Shown one piece after another: positions 33,595 to 42,926 of a stretch of 64,000 nt of DNA (positions are counted from its first letter, which is position 1; each line of letters begins with the position of its first letter). Both the position numbers and the translations under genes were made by a program. The notes under the pieces were generated by a model that made no database searches, had not been told where the DNA came from, and saw nothing but the letters and a program-made list of their open reading frames with translations. The stretch spans positions 1 through 64,000 of the forward strand of contig NZ_JACVAC010000013.1 in the NCBI RefSeq assembly GCF_014851685.1, in the 5' to 3' direction. This DNA comes from Pseudomonas sp. PDM05 (GTDB lineage Bacteria > Pseudomonadota > Gammaproteobacteria > Pseudomonadales > Pseudomonadaceae).

Positions 33595-35421
33595 TCAGGG
33601 CTGCCAGGTCGTCTTCTCCCCGCTGAGCTTGCGGTCCAGGAACGACGCCGCGCTGATCAACGCCAGGTGGCTCAAGGCCTGGGGCGTGTTGCCCAGGTGG
33701 CGGGCCTGGTTGTCGAACTCTTCGGCGTACAGACCCAGTGGGTTGGCATAGCGCAGCAGTTGTTCGAACTCCAGGTGGGCCTTTTCCACTTGCCCGGCGC
33801 GGGCCAGGCATTCGACGTACCAGAACGAGCACGCGGTAAATGCACCTTCGGTGCCTTGCAGGCCGTCGATTGGGTTGTCGTCGTTGCGATAGCGATAGAC
33901 CATGACGTCGCGTACCAGGCTTTTCTGGATCGCTTCCAGCGTCGACAGCCAGCGTGGGTCGGTGGCCGCGACGAAACGCACCAGCGGCATCAGCAGCATC
34001 GAGCCGTCGAGCGCCGTGCTGCCGATATGCTGCACAAAATGCCCACGCTCCTCGTTCCAGAAGTTGCTCCAGATGTCGGCGTAGATCGCCTGGCGTGTCT
34101 GGTCCCAACGGGCGAACGGTGCTGGCAGCGAGCGCTTGGAGGCGAGACGGATTGCGCGGTCCAGCGCCACCCAGCACATCAGCCGCGAGTGCAGGAAGTG
34201 ATGCTGCTCGCCGCGCATTTCCCAGATGCCCACGTCTTTGGTGTTCCAGATATCGCAGACCTGGTCGGCGACTTCCACCGTGTGTTTCCAGCCGTCATGG
34301 GAGATGGCTTCGCCGTATTTGTTGACCAGGTACACCGCGTCCATCAGTTCGCCATAGATGTCCAACTGGATCTGCCCGACCGCGCCGTTGCCGATGCGCA
34401 CCGGCGTGGCGCCGCCGTGGCCTTTGAAGTGGGGTAGCGCGGTTTCCGGCAGCTCCTGGCGGCCGTCGATGCCGTAGAGGATGTTGAGTTTGGTTGGCTG
34501 CCCGCAGCAGTCACTGACCCGCCCCTTGAGCCAGCGCATGTAGGCGTTGGCTTCCTCGACAAAACCCAGGCGTATGAAGGCATAGACGGTGAATGAAGCG
34601 TCGCGGATCCAGGTGTAGCGATAGTCCCAGTTGCGCTCGCCGCCGGGGCTTTCCGGCAGGCCGAAGGTGGCGGCGGCGATGATCGCGCCGTGTTTGCGCG
34701 AGGTCAGAAGCTTCAAGGCCAGGGCCGAGCGATTGACCATTTCACGCCAGCGTCCACGGTAGTTCGATTGGGCGATCCAGCTGCGCCAGAACGTCAGGGT
34801 GTGGGCGAGGGCGAGGTCGGTGCAAGCGCTGTCCACCCGCTCATCATCCTGGCCACCGAGGACGAATTCGGCGCCTTCGTCCTGGTTCAGGGTGAAGCGC
34901 GCAACCGCCGCGCCATCCTTGATGTGCAAGGCTTGGCTGCTGGACAAACGCAGGCCGGGCTGGCCATCGGCGTTGAAGTACACACTGTGGTTGTCGAGGC
35001 TGGCGCGGGTCGGCGCGCGCGCGTAGTCGTGGCGCACTGCGCAGCGCAGGTGGATGTCGGCCGTGCCGCTGATCACCCGCACCCGGCGGATCAGCAGCGG
35101 CAGGTCATCGAGGTCATCACTGATCGCCAGCAGGTCGGTGATCTCCACCACGGCTTCGTCGCTGAGCCAGCGGGTTTGCAGCACGTTGGTGTCGGGCAGG
35201 TAGATCTGTTCGCGGCGCGCGTCTGGCAGGTCCGGGGTGAGCTGGAAAATGCCCGCTTCGGGGCTGTCGAGCAGGGCGCAGAAGATCGACGGGCTGTCGA
35301 ATTCCGGCCAACAGAAGAAGTCGACGCTGCCTGTGTCGTTGACCAGTGCCGCGCTGCGCATGTCGCCAATGATGCCGTGGGCGTCGATGGCGCTTTGGGG
35401 TTCGTTCTTTAGCTCAACCAT
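33595..35421 (-). CDS. Glycoside hydrolase family 15 protein
   Basis: A 608-residue cytoplasmic protein of the GH15 glucoamylase/trehalase-like family. An N-terminal beta-sandwich (about residues 1-215, AIDAHGIIGDMRSAALVNDTGSVDFFCWP) leads into an alpha/alpha barrel with YTWIRDASFTVYAFIRLGF, IWEMRGEQHHF and TEGAFTACSFWYVE; the glutamates in the last two match the catalytic acid and base positions of the family. Bacterial members of this length often act on trehalose or malto-oligosaccharides; which applies is unknown. It overlaps the SDR gene by 8 bases. GTG 35427 is an alternative start. Confidence 0.88.
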   Translation of the reverse strand: MVELKNEPQSAIDAHGIIGDMRSAALVNDTGSVDFFCWPEFDSPSIFCALLDSPEAGIFQLTPDLPDARREQIYLPDTNVLQTRWLSDEAVVEITDLLAISDDLDDLPLLIRRVRVISGTADIHLRCAVRHDYARAPTRASLDNHSVYFNADGQPGLRLSSSQALHIKDGAAVARFTLNQDEGAEFVLGGQDDERVDSACTDLALAHTLTFWRSWIAQSNYRGRWREMVNRSALALKLLTSRKHGAIIAAATFGLPESPGGERNWDYRYTWIRDASFTVYAFIRLGFVEEANAYMRWLKGRVSDCCGQPTKLNILYGIDGRQELPETALPHFKGHGGATPVRIGNGAVGQIQLDIYGELMDAVYLVNKYGEAISHDGWKHTVEVADQVCDIWNTKDVGIWEMRGEQHHFLHSRLMCWVALDRAIRLASKRSLPAPFARWDQTRQAIYADIWSNFWNEERGHFVQHIGSTALDGSMLLMPLVRFVAATDPRWLSTLEAIQKSLVRDVMVYRYRNDDNPIDGLQGTEGAFTACSFWYVECLARAGQVEKAHLEFEQLLRYANPLGLYAEEFDNQARHLGNTPQALSHLALISAASFLDRKLSGEKTTWQP

Positions 35422-36214
35422 TGCCACGAAACTCCGGATAAAGGCTCATGCCGCCGTCGATGAACAGGGTGCTGCCGACGACATAGTCGGAGGCATCGCT
35501 GGCCAGCCAGACCACGGCGTTGGCCACGTCTTCGACGTCGCCGACCCGGCCGTAGGGAATCAGTTTCAGCAGTTCCTTTTCTGCCGCGCCTTCGGTGGCC
35601 GCCCGGTTGATCGGCGTGCGGATCGCCCCCGGCGCAATGCCGTTGATACGGATGCGCTGCGCGCTGACTTCCTGGGCGAGGGTGCGCATCAACATCTCGA
35701 CACCGCCTTTGGAGGCGGCGTAATTCACATGGCCGGCCCAAGGGATCAACTGGTGTACCGAGCTCATATGAATGATTTTTCCCGCCGCCCGCGACACGCC
35801 TTCGCGCACGCCCTGGCGATTGAAGATACGCACGGCCGCGCGGGCACAGAGGAACTGGCCGGTGAGGTTGACGCCGATCACTGTGTTCCAGGCGTCGAGG
35901 CTCATATCGACCAGGTTGGCGTCTTTTTGCAGGCCGGAGTTGGCGACAAGAATGTCCAAGTGGCCGAAGGCGTCGAGCGTCTGAGCGAACAGGCGTTCCA
36001 CATCGGCCTCTTTTGACACGTCCCCGCCGATGGCAAGCGCCCGGCCGCCGTTGGCGTTGATCTGTGCGGCGAGCGCTTCAGCAGGGGCGGCCTGGGCGTT
36101 GTAATTGAGCACCACGGCCGCGCCGGCGTCGGCCAGGGCCTTGGCGGCGCCTGCGCCGATGCCGGAACTGGCGCCAGTGATGAGGGCGACTTGTTGCTGG
36201 AGCGAGAGGTGCAT
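35414..36214 (-). CDS. Short-chain dehydrogenase, glucose 1-dehydrogenase-like
   Basis: A 266-residue classical SDR oxidoreductase. The cofactor motif TGASSGIG is at residues 14-21, the catalytic Ser lies in IHMSSVHQ (about 150), and Tyr-x-x-x-Lys is YAASK (about 163-167). The overall sequence resembles the glucose 1-dehydrogenase (NAD(P)+) subgroup. It is coupled to the downstream GH15 gene by an overlap, suggesting sequential action on a released sugar such as glucose, which is inference. The promoter region is shared divergently with bglX. Confidence 0.87.
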   Translation of the reverse strand: MHLSLQQQVALITGASSGIGAGAAKALADAGAAVVLNYNAQAAPAEALAAQINANGGRALAIGGDVSKEADVERLFAQTLDAFGHLDILVANSGLQKDANLVDMSLDAWNTVIGVNLTGQFLCARAAVRIFNRQGVREGVSRAAGKIIHMSSVHQLIPWAGHVNYAASKGGVEMLMRTLAQEVSAQRIRINGIAPGAIRTPINRAATEGAAEKELLKLIPYGRVGDVEDVANAVVWLASDASDYVVGSTLFIDGGMSLYPEFRGNG

Positions 36215-36240
36215 GGACCAACCACCACTGTCAGAGGGTT

Positions 36241-36333
36241 CAGTCAGCTGACTGGCGGGGCCGCGTGTAAGTTCAGCGTGGGATTCGACGGGGCGCAGCG
36301 CCGCAGGCGCAAGGAACTGTCATTTCTGACAGT
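36241..36333. promoter_or_regulatory. Divergent SDR/bglX control region with two palindromes
   Basis: Two perfect dyads lie between the divergent genes: CAGTCAGCTGACTG at 36241-36254 near the SDR start, and ACTGTCA-TTTC-TGACAGT at 36316-36333, 60 bases before bglX. Both look like dimeric repressor/activator sites; the binding factor is not known. Confidence 0.45.
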
Positions 36334-36392
36334 AGACGTCTTTCGCTCCCGAGGTGAGGCTACCGGCTTGCAAGGGGTCAGGGGATGAGCGC

Positions 36393-38654
36393 GTGAACAT
36401 GCACTGGGTTGTCGGGTTGCTGGCGAGTCTTGGTAGCGCGGTTGCTGTGGCGCAGGCACCCTTGGATAAAGCCGCGTTCATCAATCAGCTGATGAGCAAA
36501 ATGACGGTTGCCGAGAAAGTCGGGCAACTCGACATCGTCTATCTCGACCCTGTGGCGCCGGATGCGCGCGTCCGGGAACACCTGGCCGGCGGACTGATTG
36601 GCGGGGTGGCCGTAGTTCCGCCTGCGCCCTATGGGCACGCGTTGCAGCAAATGGCCGTTGAGCGCAGCCGATTGAAAATCCCGCTGTTTTTCAGCACGGA
36701 TGTTATCCATGGCTTGCACACCGTGTTTCCGGTCAGCCTGGCGTTGGCGGCCAGTTGGGACATGCAGGCATTGGCGCTGATGGGGCGGATCAGCGCGCAG
36801 GAAGCGAGCGCCGATGGTGTACACCTGACCTACGGCCCAATGCTGGACATCTCCCGCGATCCTCGCTGGGGCAGGGTGTCGGAGGGGTACGGCGAGGACC
36901 CCTATTTGGTGTCGCGCATTGCTCGGGTCCTGATCAACGCGTATCAGGGCGGCAACGTTCGCGCGGCGGGCAGCATCATGGCCGGCGTCAAGCATGTGGC
37001 CCTGTATGGGGCTGTGGAGGGCGGCAAGGACTACAACAGTGTCGATATGAGCCGGGCACAGATGTATCAGTACTATTTCCCGCCATACCGCGCGGCTGTC
37101 GAGGCCGGCGCGCAGGTCGCGATGCTTGCGTTCAACACAATCAACGGCGTTCCTTCAACCGCCAACCCCTGGCTTATCAGGGATGTGCTGCGCCATGAGT
37201 GGGGGTTTGCCGGCGTCACCCTGAGTGACTCCAATGCCGTGACTGGCCTGATTACGCACGGTGTGGCGATTGATCAGCGCCACGCGGCTTCATTGGCGAT
37301 TCTCTCGGGCCTCGACATGGAGTTGAGTGACGAGGCCTATGTTCGCCAGTTGCCCGCCCTCGTCAAATCGGGAGCAGTGAGTGTTGCGGTCCTGGACGAG
37401 GCGGTTCGTCGCGTGCTCGGGATGAAGTACGAGATGGGGCTGTTCGAAGACCCCTATCGCAACCTCTCCCGATTGCCTCCGGAACCCATCGAGCGCCGGT
37501 TGCAAAGGGCGGCGGCGCGGGATGTGGCGCGCAGGACCCTGGTGTTGTTGAAGAATCGCCAGCACACCCTGCCGTTGAGCAAGCACGGTCGTATCGCGCT
37601 GGTAGGCCCACTCGCCAACAGCCGCCGTGATTTGCTCGGGAGCTATTGTGGCGATTGCGCAGCACAAAGAGTTGTGAGCATCCGTGAGGGCATGATGCGT
37701 GCGGTGGAAGGCAAGGCCACGCTGCTGTATGCCAAGGGCGCCAATGTCACAGACGACAGGGCGTTGTCTGATCGCTTGGCACGTTATAGCTCGCCCTTGG
37801 ACCTTGATCCCCGATCGCCTGAAGCGCTGCTGGAAGAGGCGATGGCGGTGGCACGCCAAGCCGATGTCATCGTGGCAGTGGTGGGGGAGGCGTGGAATTT
37901 CAGCGATGAGGCCATCAGCCGAACGCGCCTTGACCTTGAAGATAGCCAGCAGCGCCTGCTCACTGCATTGAGAGCCTTGGGTAAAACGCTGGTGGTGGTG
38001 TTGGTGAACGGTCGGCCTTTGACATTGACCCAAGTGCAAGGGCAGGCCGATGCGCTGCTGGAAACCTGGTTCAGCGGGATGGAAGGCGGTAACGCTATCG
38101 CTGATGTCTTGTTTGGCGGTTACAACCCTTCGGGAAAGCTGCCCATGACGTTTCCCCGTTCGGTGGGCCAGGTCCCGGTTTACTACAACCACCTCAACAC
38201 GGGCCACCCCTTCATCCCCGATCAGCCGAACAAGTACATGAGCCAATATATTGATGAGCAGGAGGGGCCGCTGTTTCCCTTCGGCTTCGGCTTGAGCTAC
38301 ACCCGTTTCGCACTGTCAGACTTGCAGTTGTCCAGCGCAGTGTTGCACCGAGGTCAGTCTCTGCGGGTGGGGGTCACGCTGGCCAATGCGGGTGAGCGCG
38401 ATGGCGAAACCGTGGTCCAGTTGTATATCCGTGATCCGGTGGCATCCGTCAGCCGTCCGGTCAAGGAGCTCAAGGGTTTCCAGAAGGTCATGCTCAAGGC
38501 CGGTGAGCGTCGACGAATCGAGTTCACCGTGGGTGAAGATGACCTGAAGTTCTACGACGTTCACTTGCGACACGTCGCCGAGCCTGGCGAGTTCAGGCTG
38601 CAGATAGGCTTGGATTCTCGGGAGGTCATTGAACTACGCTTCGAACTGCGCTGA
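36393..38654 (+). CDS. bglX: Periplasmic beta-glucosidase, GH3
   Basis: A 753-residue glycoside hydrolase of family 3, BglX type, hydrolysing beta-glucosides in the periplasm. A signal peptide (about residues 1-21, ending VAQA) precedes the GH3 N-domain; the nucleophile Asp is in FAGVTLSDSNAV. The GH3 C-domain follows, and a fibronectin-III-like domain closes the protein. GTG 36393 was chosen for the GGGGA seven bases upstream; ATG 36399 is an alternative. The nucleophile neighbourhood (SDSNAV) differs from the more common SDHGA/SDWGA. Coding bias appears slightly less GC-rich than the neighbours. It is monocistronic, divergent from the SDR-GH15 pair. Confidence 0.88.
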   Translation: MNMHWVVGLLASLGSAVAVAQAPLDKAAFINQLMSKMTVAEKVGQLDIVYLDPVAPDARVREHLAGGLIGGVAVVPPAPYGHALQQMAVERSRLKIPLFFSTDVIHGLHTVFPVSLALAASWDMQALALMGRISAQEASADGVHLTYGPMLDISRDPRWGRVSEGYGEDPYLVSRIARVLINAYQGGNVRAAGSIMAGVKHVALYGAVEGGKDYNSVDMSRAQMYQYYFPPYRAAVEAGAQVAMLAFNTINGVPSTANPWLIRDVLRHEWGFAGVTLSDSNAVTGLITHGVAIDQRHAASLAILSGLDMELSDEAYVRQLPALVKSGAVSVAVLDEAVRRVLGMKYEMGLFEDPYRNLSRLPPEPIERRLQRAAARDVARRTLVLLKNRQHTLPLSKHGRIALVGPLANSRRDLLGSYCGDCAAQRVVSIREGMMRAVEGKATLLYAKGANVTDDRALSDRLARYSSPLDLDPRSPEALLEEAMAVARQADVIVAVVGEAWNFSDEAISRTRLDLEDSQQRLLTALRALGKTLVVVLVNGRPLTLTQVQGQADALLETWFSGMEGGNAIADVLFGGYNPSGKLPMTFPRSVGQVPVYYNHLNTGHPFIPDQPNKYMSQYIDEQEGPLFPFGFGLSYTRFALSDLQLSSAVLHRGQSLRVGVTLANAGERDGETVVQLYIRDPVASVSRPVKELKGFQKVMLKAGERRRIEFTVGEDDLKFYDVHLRHVAEPGEFRLQIGLDSREVIELRFELR

Positions 38655-38679
38655 CACGACGGGAAGCAATTGCCCGACT

Positions 38680-38700
38680 TAATAGGAAGCATTACTATTC
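38680..38700 (+). promoter_or_regulatory. Possible Fur box before fecI
   Basis: TAATAGGAAGCATTACTATTC keeps the spacing and AT-rich half-sites of Fur boxes (GATAATGATTATCATTATC) with several mismatches. It lies 28 bases before fecI. Iron repression of fecI is expected from the family. Confidence 0.4.
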
Positions 38701-38727
38701 ACGCCCCGCCTCCCCAGTGCCTCCGCG

Positions 38728-39228
38728 ATGATGCCCCAGCCGCCCCGCAGAACAGGCTTTTTCGAGTATTACGAAGAGTTGATCGGCACCTGGACGCGCC
38801 GCCTGAGAAACCGCCAGCAGGCCGAAGACCTGGCCCATGACACGTTTGTGCGGGTGCTTGAGGCACGGTCCACCGAGGTTGAGCAGCCGCGCGCCTATCT
38901 GCACCAAACCGCACGCAACATTGCGGTGGACGCCCATCGTCGTGAAGACCGGCGCGAGGCGCTGGCGCTGGAGACCTTCGACCTGCGTTCGCCGCACAGT
39001 GGCGACCCGGAGCACGTCATGCACGCGATCCAGTTGGCGGATTCCATCGAGCGGGCGCTGGCCGAGTTGCCGCTCAACTGTCGCAGGATTTTCATCTGGC
39101 AGAAAATCGAAGGCCTCACCCAGCAGGAAATCGCCGAACGCCTGGGGTTGTCCAAGAACATGGTGGAAAAGTATATGATCCGCACCCTGCGGCATCTGCG
39201 TGACCGCTTGGACGCGCTGGCCCCATGA
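38728..39228 (+). CDS. fecI: ECF sigma factor FecI
   Basis: A 166-residue ECF sigma factor. Region 2 (LIGTWTRRLRNRQQAEDLAHDTFVRVL, then PRAYLHQTARNIAVDAHRR) and region 4 (LPLNCRRIFIWQKIEGLTQQ followed by the helix-turn-helix LGLSKNMVEKYMIRTLRHLRD) follow FecI of the ferric-citrate system closely. It should direct transcription of the fecA-like gene downstream. Its stop overlaps a possible fecR start (ATGA at 39225). The gene begins a three-gene fecIRA set. Confidence 0.92.
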   Translation: MMPQPPRRTGFFEYYEELIGTWTRRLRNRQQAEDLAHDTFVRVLEARSTEVEQPRAYLHQTARNIAVDAHRREDRREALALETFDLRSPHSGDPEHVMHAIQLADSIERALAELPLNCRRIFIWQKIEGLTQQEIAERLGLSKNMVEKYMIRTLRHLRDRLDALAP

Positions 39229-39242
39229 ACCAAGGATCTTCC

Positions 39243-40193
39243 ATGATGGATAACCGTGCCCGAGACGAGGCTGCGCAATGGTTTGTGCGCCTGCAAGACG
39301 CCGAACTGGGGGCCGCCGAGCGCCAGCAGTTCGAGGCGTGGCGCCATGAGCATCCCGACCACCAATACGAATTCGATGTGCTGCAAGGCCTGTGGAGCGC
39401 CACCGACCTGTTGCCGGCGGCGCGTTTGCGCGCGTTGTGCGATGCACCGGCTGAGCGCCCCAAGCGGCGCGCCGTGTTGCGTTACGCGGTCGCGGCCAGT
39501 GTGGTGGCGGTTGCCGTTGGCCTGGGCGTGTTCAGCATCCTTCAACCAAAACCCTACAGCGCTGAATTCAGCACGCGGCTCGGTGAACAGCGCCAGGTGA
39601 CGCTGCCCGACGGTTCGGTGATGGAGTTGAACAGCCGCAGCGTGGTCGCGGTGCAGTTCGAAAAGGGCAGGCGCGGCGTGGTGCTCAAGCGGGGCGAGGC
39701 GATGTTCAATGTCGAGCACGACACCACTCGCCCGTTTGTGGTCGCCGCCGGGGCCGGGCAGGTCACGGTGACCGGCACGCGCTTTGATGTGCGCCGCGAT
39801 GACGACAGCACCCGCGTGGCGGTCGAGGCCGGGACGGTCAAGGTGCAAGGGCGGGCGGCGGATGCAAGCGTCACGCTGACGGCGGGCCGTGGCACGCACA
39901 TCGACAGCCAGGGCAATGTGGTGCCGGCCTACGCGGTGAACGCCGCAGAACTGACCGCATGGCGCCGCGGCAAACTGGTGTTCAACAACGCCACCTTGGG
40001 TGACGTGGCACGGGAAGTGTCGCGTTATCGCCAGCAGCCAGTGCGGGTCGGTTCGGCGGCGGTGAGCGACCTGCGCCTGACCAGCGTGTTCAACGCCAAC
40101 GACACCGACGCCTTGCTCAAGGCCCTGCCGCACATTCTGCCGGTGGCCGTGCGCGCCTTGCCGGACGGCAGCCAGGAAATTATTTCGCGCTGA
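39243..40193 (+). CDS. fecR: FecR signal transducer of the ferric-citrate system
   Basis: A 316-residue regulator: cytoplasmic DUF4880 region (ARDEAAQWFVRLQDAELGAAE, FEAWRHEHPDHQYEF), one membrane helix (about residues 80-100, just after KRRAVLRYA), and the periplasmic FecR domain (LPDGSVMELNSRSVV, FVVAAGAGQVTVTGTRFDV). It relays FecA occupancy to FecI. I chose ATG 39243 because AAGGA lies six bases upstream; ATG 39225, overlapping fecI by four bases, would add six residues and is also credible. Confidence 0.9.
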   Translation: MMDNRARDEAAQWFVRLQDAELGAAERQQFEAWRHEHPDHQYEFDVLQGLWSATDLLPAARLRALCDAPAERPKRRAVLRYAVAASVVAVAVGLGVFSILQPKPYSAEFSTRLGEQRQVTLPDGSVMELNSRSVVAVQFEKGRRGVVLKRGEAMFNVEHDTTRPFVVAAGAGQVTVTGTRFDVRRDDDSTRVAVEAGTVKVQGRAADASVTLTAGRGTHIDSQGNVVPAYAVNAAELTAWRRGKLVFNNATLGDVAREVSRYRQQPVRVGSAAVSDLRLTSVFNANDTDALLKALPHILPVAVRALPDGSQEIISR

Positions 40194-40290
40194 CAGTCAG
40201 GTTTTTTTCGCGTTCGTCGTCTCCTCCTGCAACTGCAACTGGTTTGCATTAACGGCCGCACTCGCTTGCGATCACAGGACCCGATTCGAC

Positions 40291-42687
40291 GTGAAAAAAC
40301 TTGCCCGCCACCACAATAAAATCTCCCGCTGGGCGCCACTGGCCCTGGCCATGGCTGTCAGCACCTCGGCGTATGCTGCCGACACCCTCCATATCCAGGC
40401 CCAACCGCTGGGTGCAGCGCTGAGCCAGTTGGGCCAGCAGACCTCCCTGCAAGTGTTCTTCAGCCCCGACATGGTCGCCGGCAAGCAAGCCCCGGCGGTG
40501 GATGGCAACCTTTCGCCGGAACAAGCCCTGCGTCGATTGCTGCAAGGCAGTGGCCTGGACTATCAGATCGACGCCGGTTCCGTGACCTTGCGTCCGCTGG
40601 GCAGCGGTGCCGGTGAAGCCGGTTCGCCCCTGGAACTGGGTACCACCGACATCAAGGTGGTCGGCGACTGGCTGGGCGATGCCAACGCCGAAGTGGTGCA
40701 GAACCACCCCGGCGCACGCACCGTGATTCGCCGCGAGGCCATGGTGGAGCAGGGCGCGATGAACGTCGGTGACGTGTTGCGCCGGGTCCCGGGCGTGCAG
40801 GTGCAGGAGTCCAACGGCACCGGCGGCAGCGATATTTCCCTCAACGTCGGCGTACGGGGTCTGACTTCGCGCCTGTCGCCACGCTCCACGGTGTTGATCG
40901 ACGGCGTACCGGCCGCCTTCGCCCCGTATGGCCAGCCGCAACTGTCGATGGCGCCGATCTCCGCCGGCAACCTGGACAGCATCGACGTGGTGCGCGGCGC
41001 CGGTTCCGTGCGTTATGGGCCGCAAAACGTCGGTGGCGTGATCAACTTTGTCACCCGTGCCATTCCGGAGAAGTTCTCCGGTGAAGTCGGCACCACCCTG
41101 CAAACCTCGGCCCACGGCGGCTGGAAACACCTGGAAAACGCCTTTGTCGGCGGCACCGCAGACAACGGCATCGGTGCGGCGCTGCTGTATTCCGGGGTCA
41201 AGGGGGACGGCTATCGCAGCAGCAACAACGCCAATGACATCAACGACGTGATCCTCAAGACCCACTGGGCGCCGACCGATAGCGACGACTTCTCACTCAA
41301 CTTCCACTACTACGACGCCACGGCCGACATGCCCGGCGGCTTGACCCAGAAGCAATTCGACGCCAACCCGTATCAGTCGGTACGCGACTGGGACAATTTC
41401 ACCGGGCGTCGCAAGGATGTGTCCTTCAAGTACATCCGACAGATCGACGACCGCACCCAGGCTGAAGTGCTGACCTACTACTCCGACAGCTTCCGTGGCA
41501 GCAACATCGCCAACCGCGACTTGCTCACCCTCGGCTCGTACCCGCGCACCTATTACACCTTTGGCATCGAGCCCCGTGTGAGCCATGTGTTTGACGTGGG
41601 CCCGAGCACCCAGGAAGTCAGCGTCGGCTATCGCTACCTCAAGGAAGGCATGCACGAGCAGGCCACCAGCCTCAATCTGGTCAACAACGTGCCCACCCCC
41701 GGCGGGCGCAGCGACGGTCACGTCTACCAGGACCGCACTGGCGGCACCGAGGCCAACGCCTTCTACGTCGATAACAAGATCGACATCGGCAAGTGGACCA
41801 TTACCCCCGGTATCCGCTTCGAAGACATCCGCACCGAATGGCACGACCGCCCGGTGATCCCGTTGACCGGCGCGCGTACCCTGGAAAAACGCCGTGAGGT
41901 CCACAACAACGAACCGTTGCCGGCGTTGAGCGTGATGTACCACGTGTCCGATGCGTGGAAACTGTTCGCCAACTACGAAACGTCCTTCGGCAGCCTGCAG
42001 TATTTCCAGCTGGGGCAGGGCGGTACGGGCGATCAGACCGCCAGTGGCCTGAACCCGGAGAAGGCCAAGACCTACGAAGTGGGCACGCGCTACAACGACA
42101 GTGTGTGGGGCGGCGAAGTGACGCTGTTCTACATCGATTTCTCGGATGAGCTGCAATACGTCAGCAATGCCGTGGGCTGGACCAACCTCGGCGCAACCAA
42201 ACACAGCGGCATCGAAGCTTCGGCCCACTACGACCTGTCGAACCTGGATGCGCGTCTGGATGGCCTGACCGCCAACGCCGGCTTCACCTACACCAAGGCT
42301 ACAGCGCAAGGCGACGTTGCCTTCAAAGGCCGTGACCTGCCGTTGTACTCCCGTGAAGTGGCGACCCTGGGCCTGCGTTATGACGTCAACCACTGGACCC
42401 ACAATCTGGACGTCTACGCCCAGTCCGGCCAACGTGCGCCGGGCACCGGCACCACCTACATCACCCAGGGCACTGCCGACGGCCAGTACGGCGAGATTCC
42501 CGGCTATGTCTCGGTCAACGTGCGCAGTGGTTATGACTTCGGCGCGCAACTGTCGAACCTGAAACTGGGCGTGGGTGTGAAAAACCTCTTCGACCAGTTG
42601 CACTACACGCGCTCCAGCGACAACAACGCCGGGCTGTACCTGGGCGAACCGCGTACGTTTTTTGTGCAGGCCAGCGTTGGATTCTGA
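40291..42687 (+). CDS. fecA: Ferric dicitrate TonB-dependent receptor FecA
   Basis: A 798-residue outer-membrane receptor with a signal peptide (about residues 1-29), an STN signalling domain (about 33-102, LHIQAQPLGAALSQLGQQTS), a plug (about 135-250, with LNVGVRGLTSRLSPRSTVLI) and a barrel ending FFVQASVGF. The pattern matches FecA, which imports iron(III) citrate and signals through FecR to FecI, both encoded just upstream. The start is GTG 40291, 97 bases after fecR; a FecI-type promoter is expected in that gap but I could not define it. Confidence 0.92.
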   Translation: MKKLARHHNKISRWAPLALAMAVSTSAYAADTLHIQAQPLGAALSQLGQQTSLQVFFSPDMVAGKQAPAVDGNLSPEQALRRLLQGSGLDYQIDAGSVTLRPLGSGAGEAGSPLELGTTDIKVVGDWLGDANAEVVQNHPGARTVIRREAMVEQGAMNVGDVLRRVPGVQVQESNGTGGSDISLNVGVRGLTSRLSPRSTVLIDGVPAAFAPYGQPQLSMAPISAGNLDSIDVVRGAGSVRYGPQNVGGVINFVTRAIPEKFSGEVGTTLQTSAHGGWKHLENAFVGGTADNGIGAALLYSGVKGDGYRSSNNANDINDVILKTHWAPTDSDDFSLNFHYYDATADMPGGLTQKQFDANPYQSVRDWDNFTGRRKDVSFKYIRQIDDRTQAEVLTYYSDSFRGSNIANRDLLTLGSYPRTYYTFGIEPRVSHVFDVGPSTQEVSVGYRYLKEGMHEQATSLNLVNNVPTPGGRSDGHVYQDRTGGTEANAFYVDNKIDIGKWTITPGIRFEDIRTEWHDRPVIPLTGARTLEKRREVHNNEPLPALSVMYHVSDAWKLFANYETSFGSLQYFQLGQGGTGDQTASGLNPEKAKTYEVGTRYNDSVWGGEVTLFYIDFSDELQYVSNAVGWTNLGATKHSGIEASAHYDLSNLDARLDGLTANAGFTYTKATAQGDVAFKGRDLPLYSREVATLGLRYDVNHWTHNLDVYAQSGQRAPGTGTTYITQGTADGQYGEIPGYVSVNVRSGYDFGAQLSNLKLGVGVKNLFDQLHYTRSSDNNAGLYLGEPRTFFVQASVGF

Positions 42688-42817
42688 TCCGGTATAACGA
42701 CCACTGTCGCCGTGTTTCCTATCTGGGGAGGCACGGCGATTTACGTTTCATGTTGTATTTTCCCGTTTCCCCCAGAGGATCTTCCTACCAGTAGCGAGCA
42801 GTTTTCGGTGTCTAGGC

Positions 42818-42846
42818 GGAACTGACCTCAGGTGTCCAGCCACATA
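42818..42846 (+). promoter_or_regulatory. Predicted hrp box 1 (HrpL-dependent promoter)
   Basis: GGAACT, a 16-base spacer, then CCACATA. This fits the HrpL sigma consensus GGAACC-N15/16-CCACNNA with one change (T for the last C). It lies 80 bases before the ATG at 42927 on the same strand. Confidence 0.75.
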
Positions 42847-42926
42847 GGTGAGGCTTGCTCGCGCTGATTCCACTATTGAGCCTGGCGCAGTCAGGCGAGC
42901 CGCTTGAAAACGAACTGGAGATCCCA

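Noticed and set aside
33074..34177. Long 367-codon frame containing the cysteine hydrolase
   Set aside because: Its first two thirds are a shadow of the GH15 gene; the enzyme fold starts at ATG 33553.
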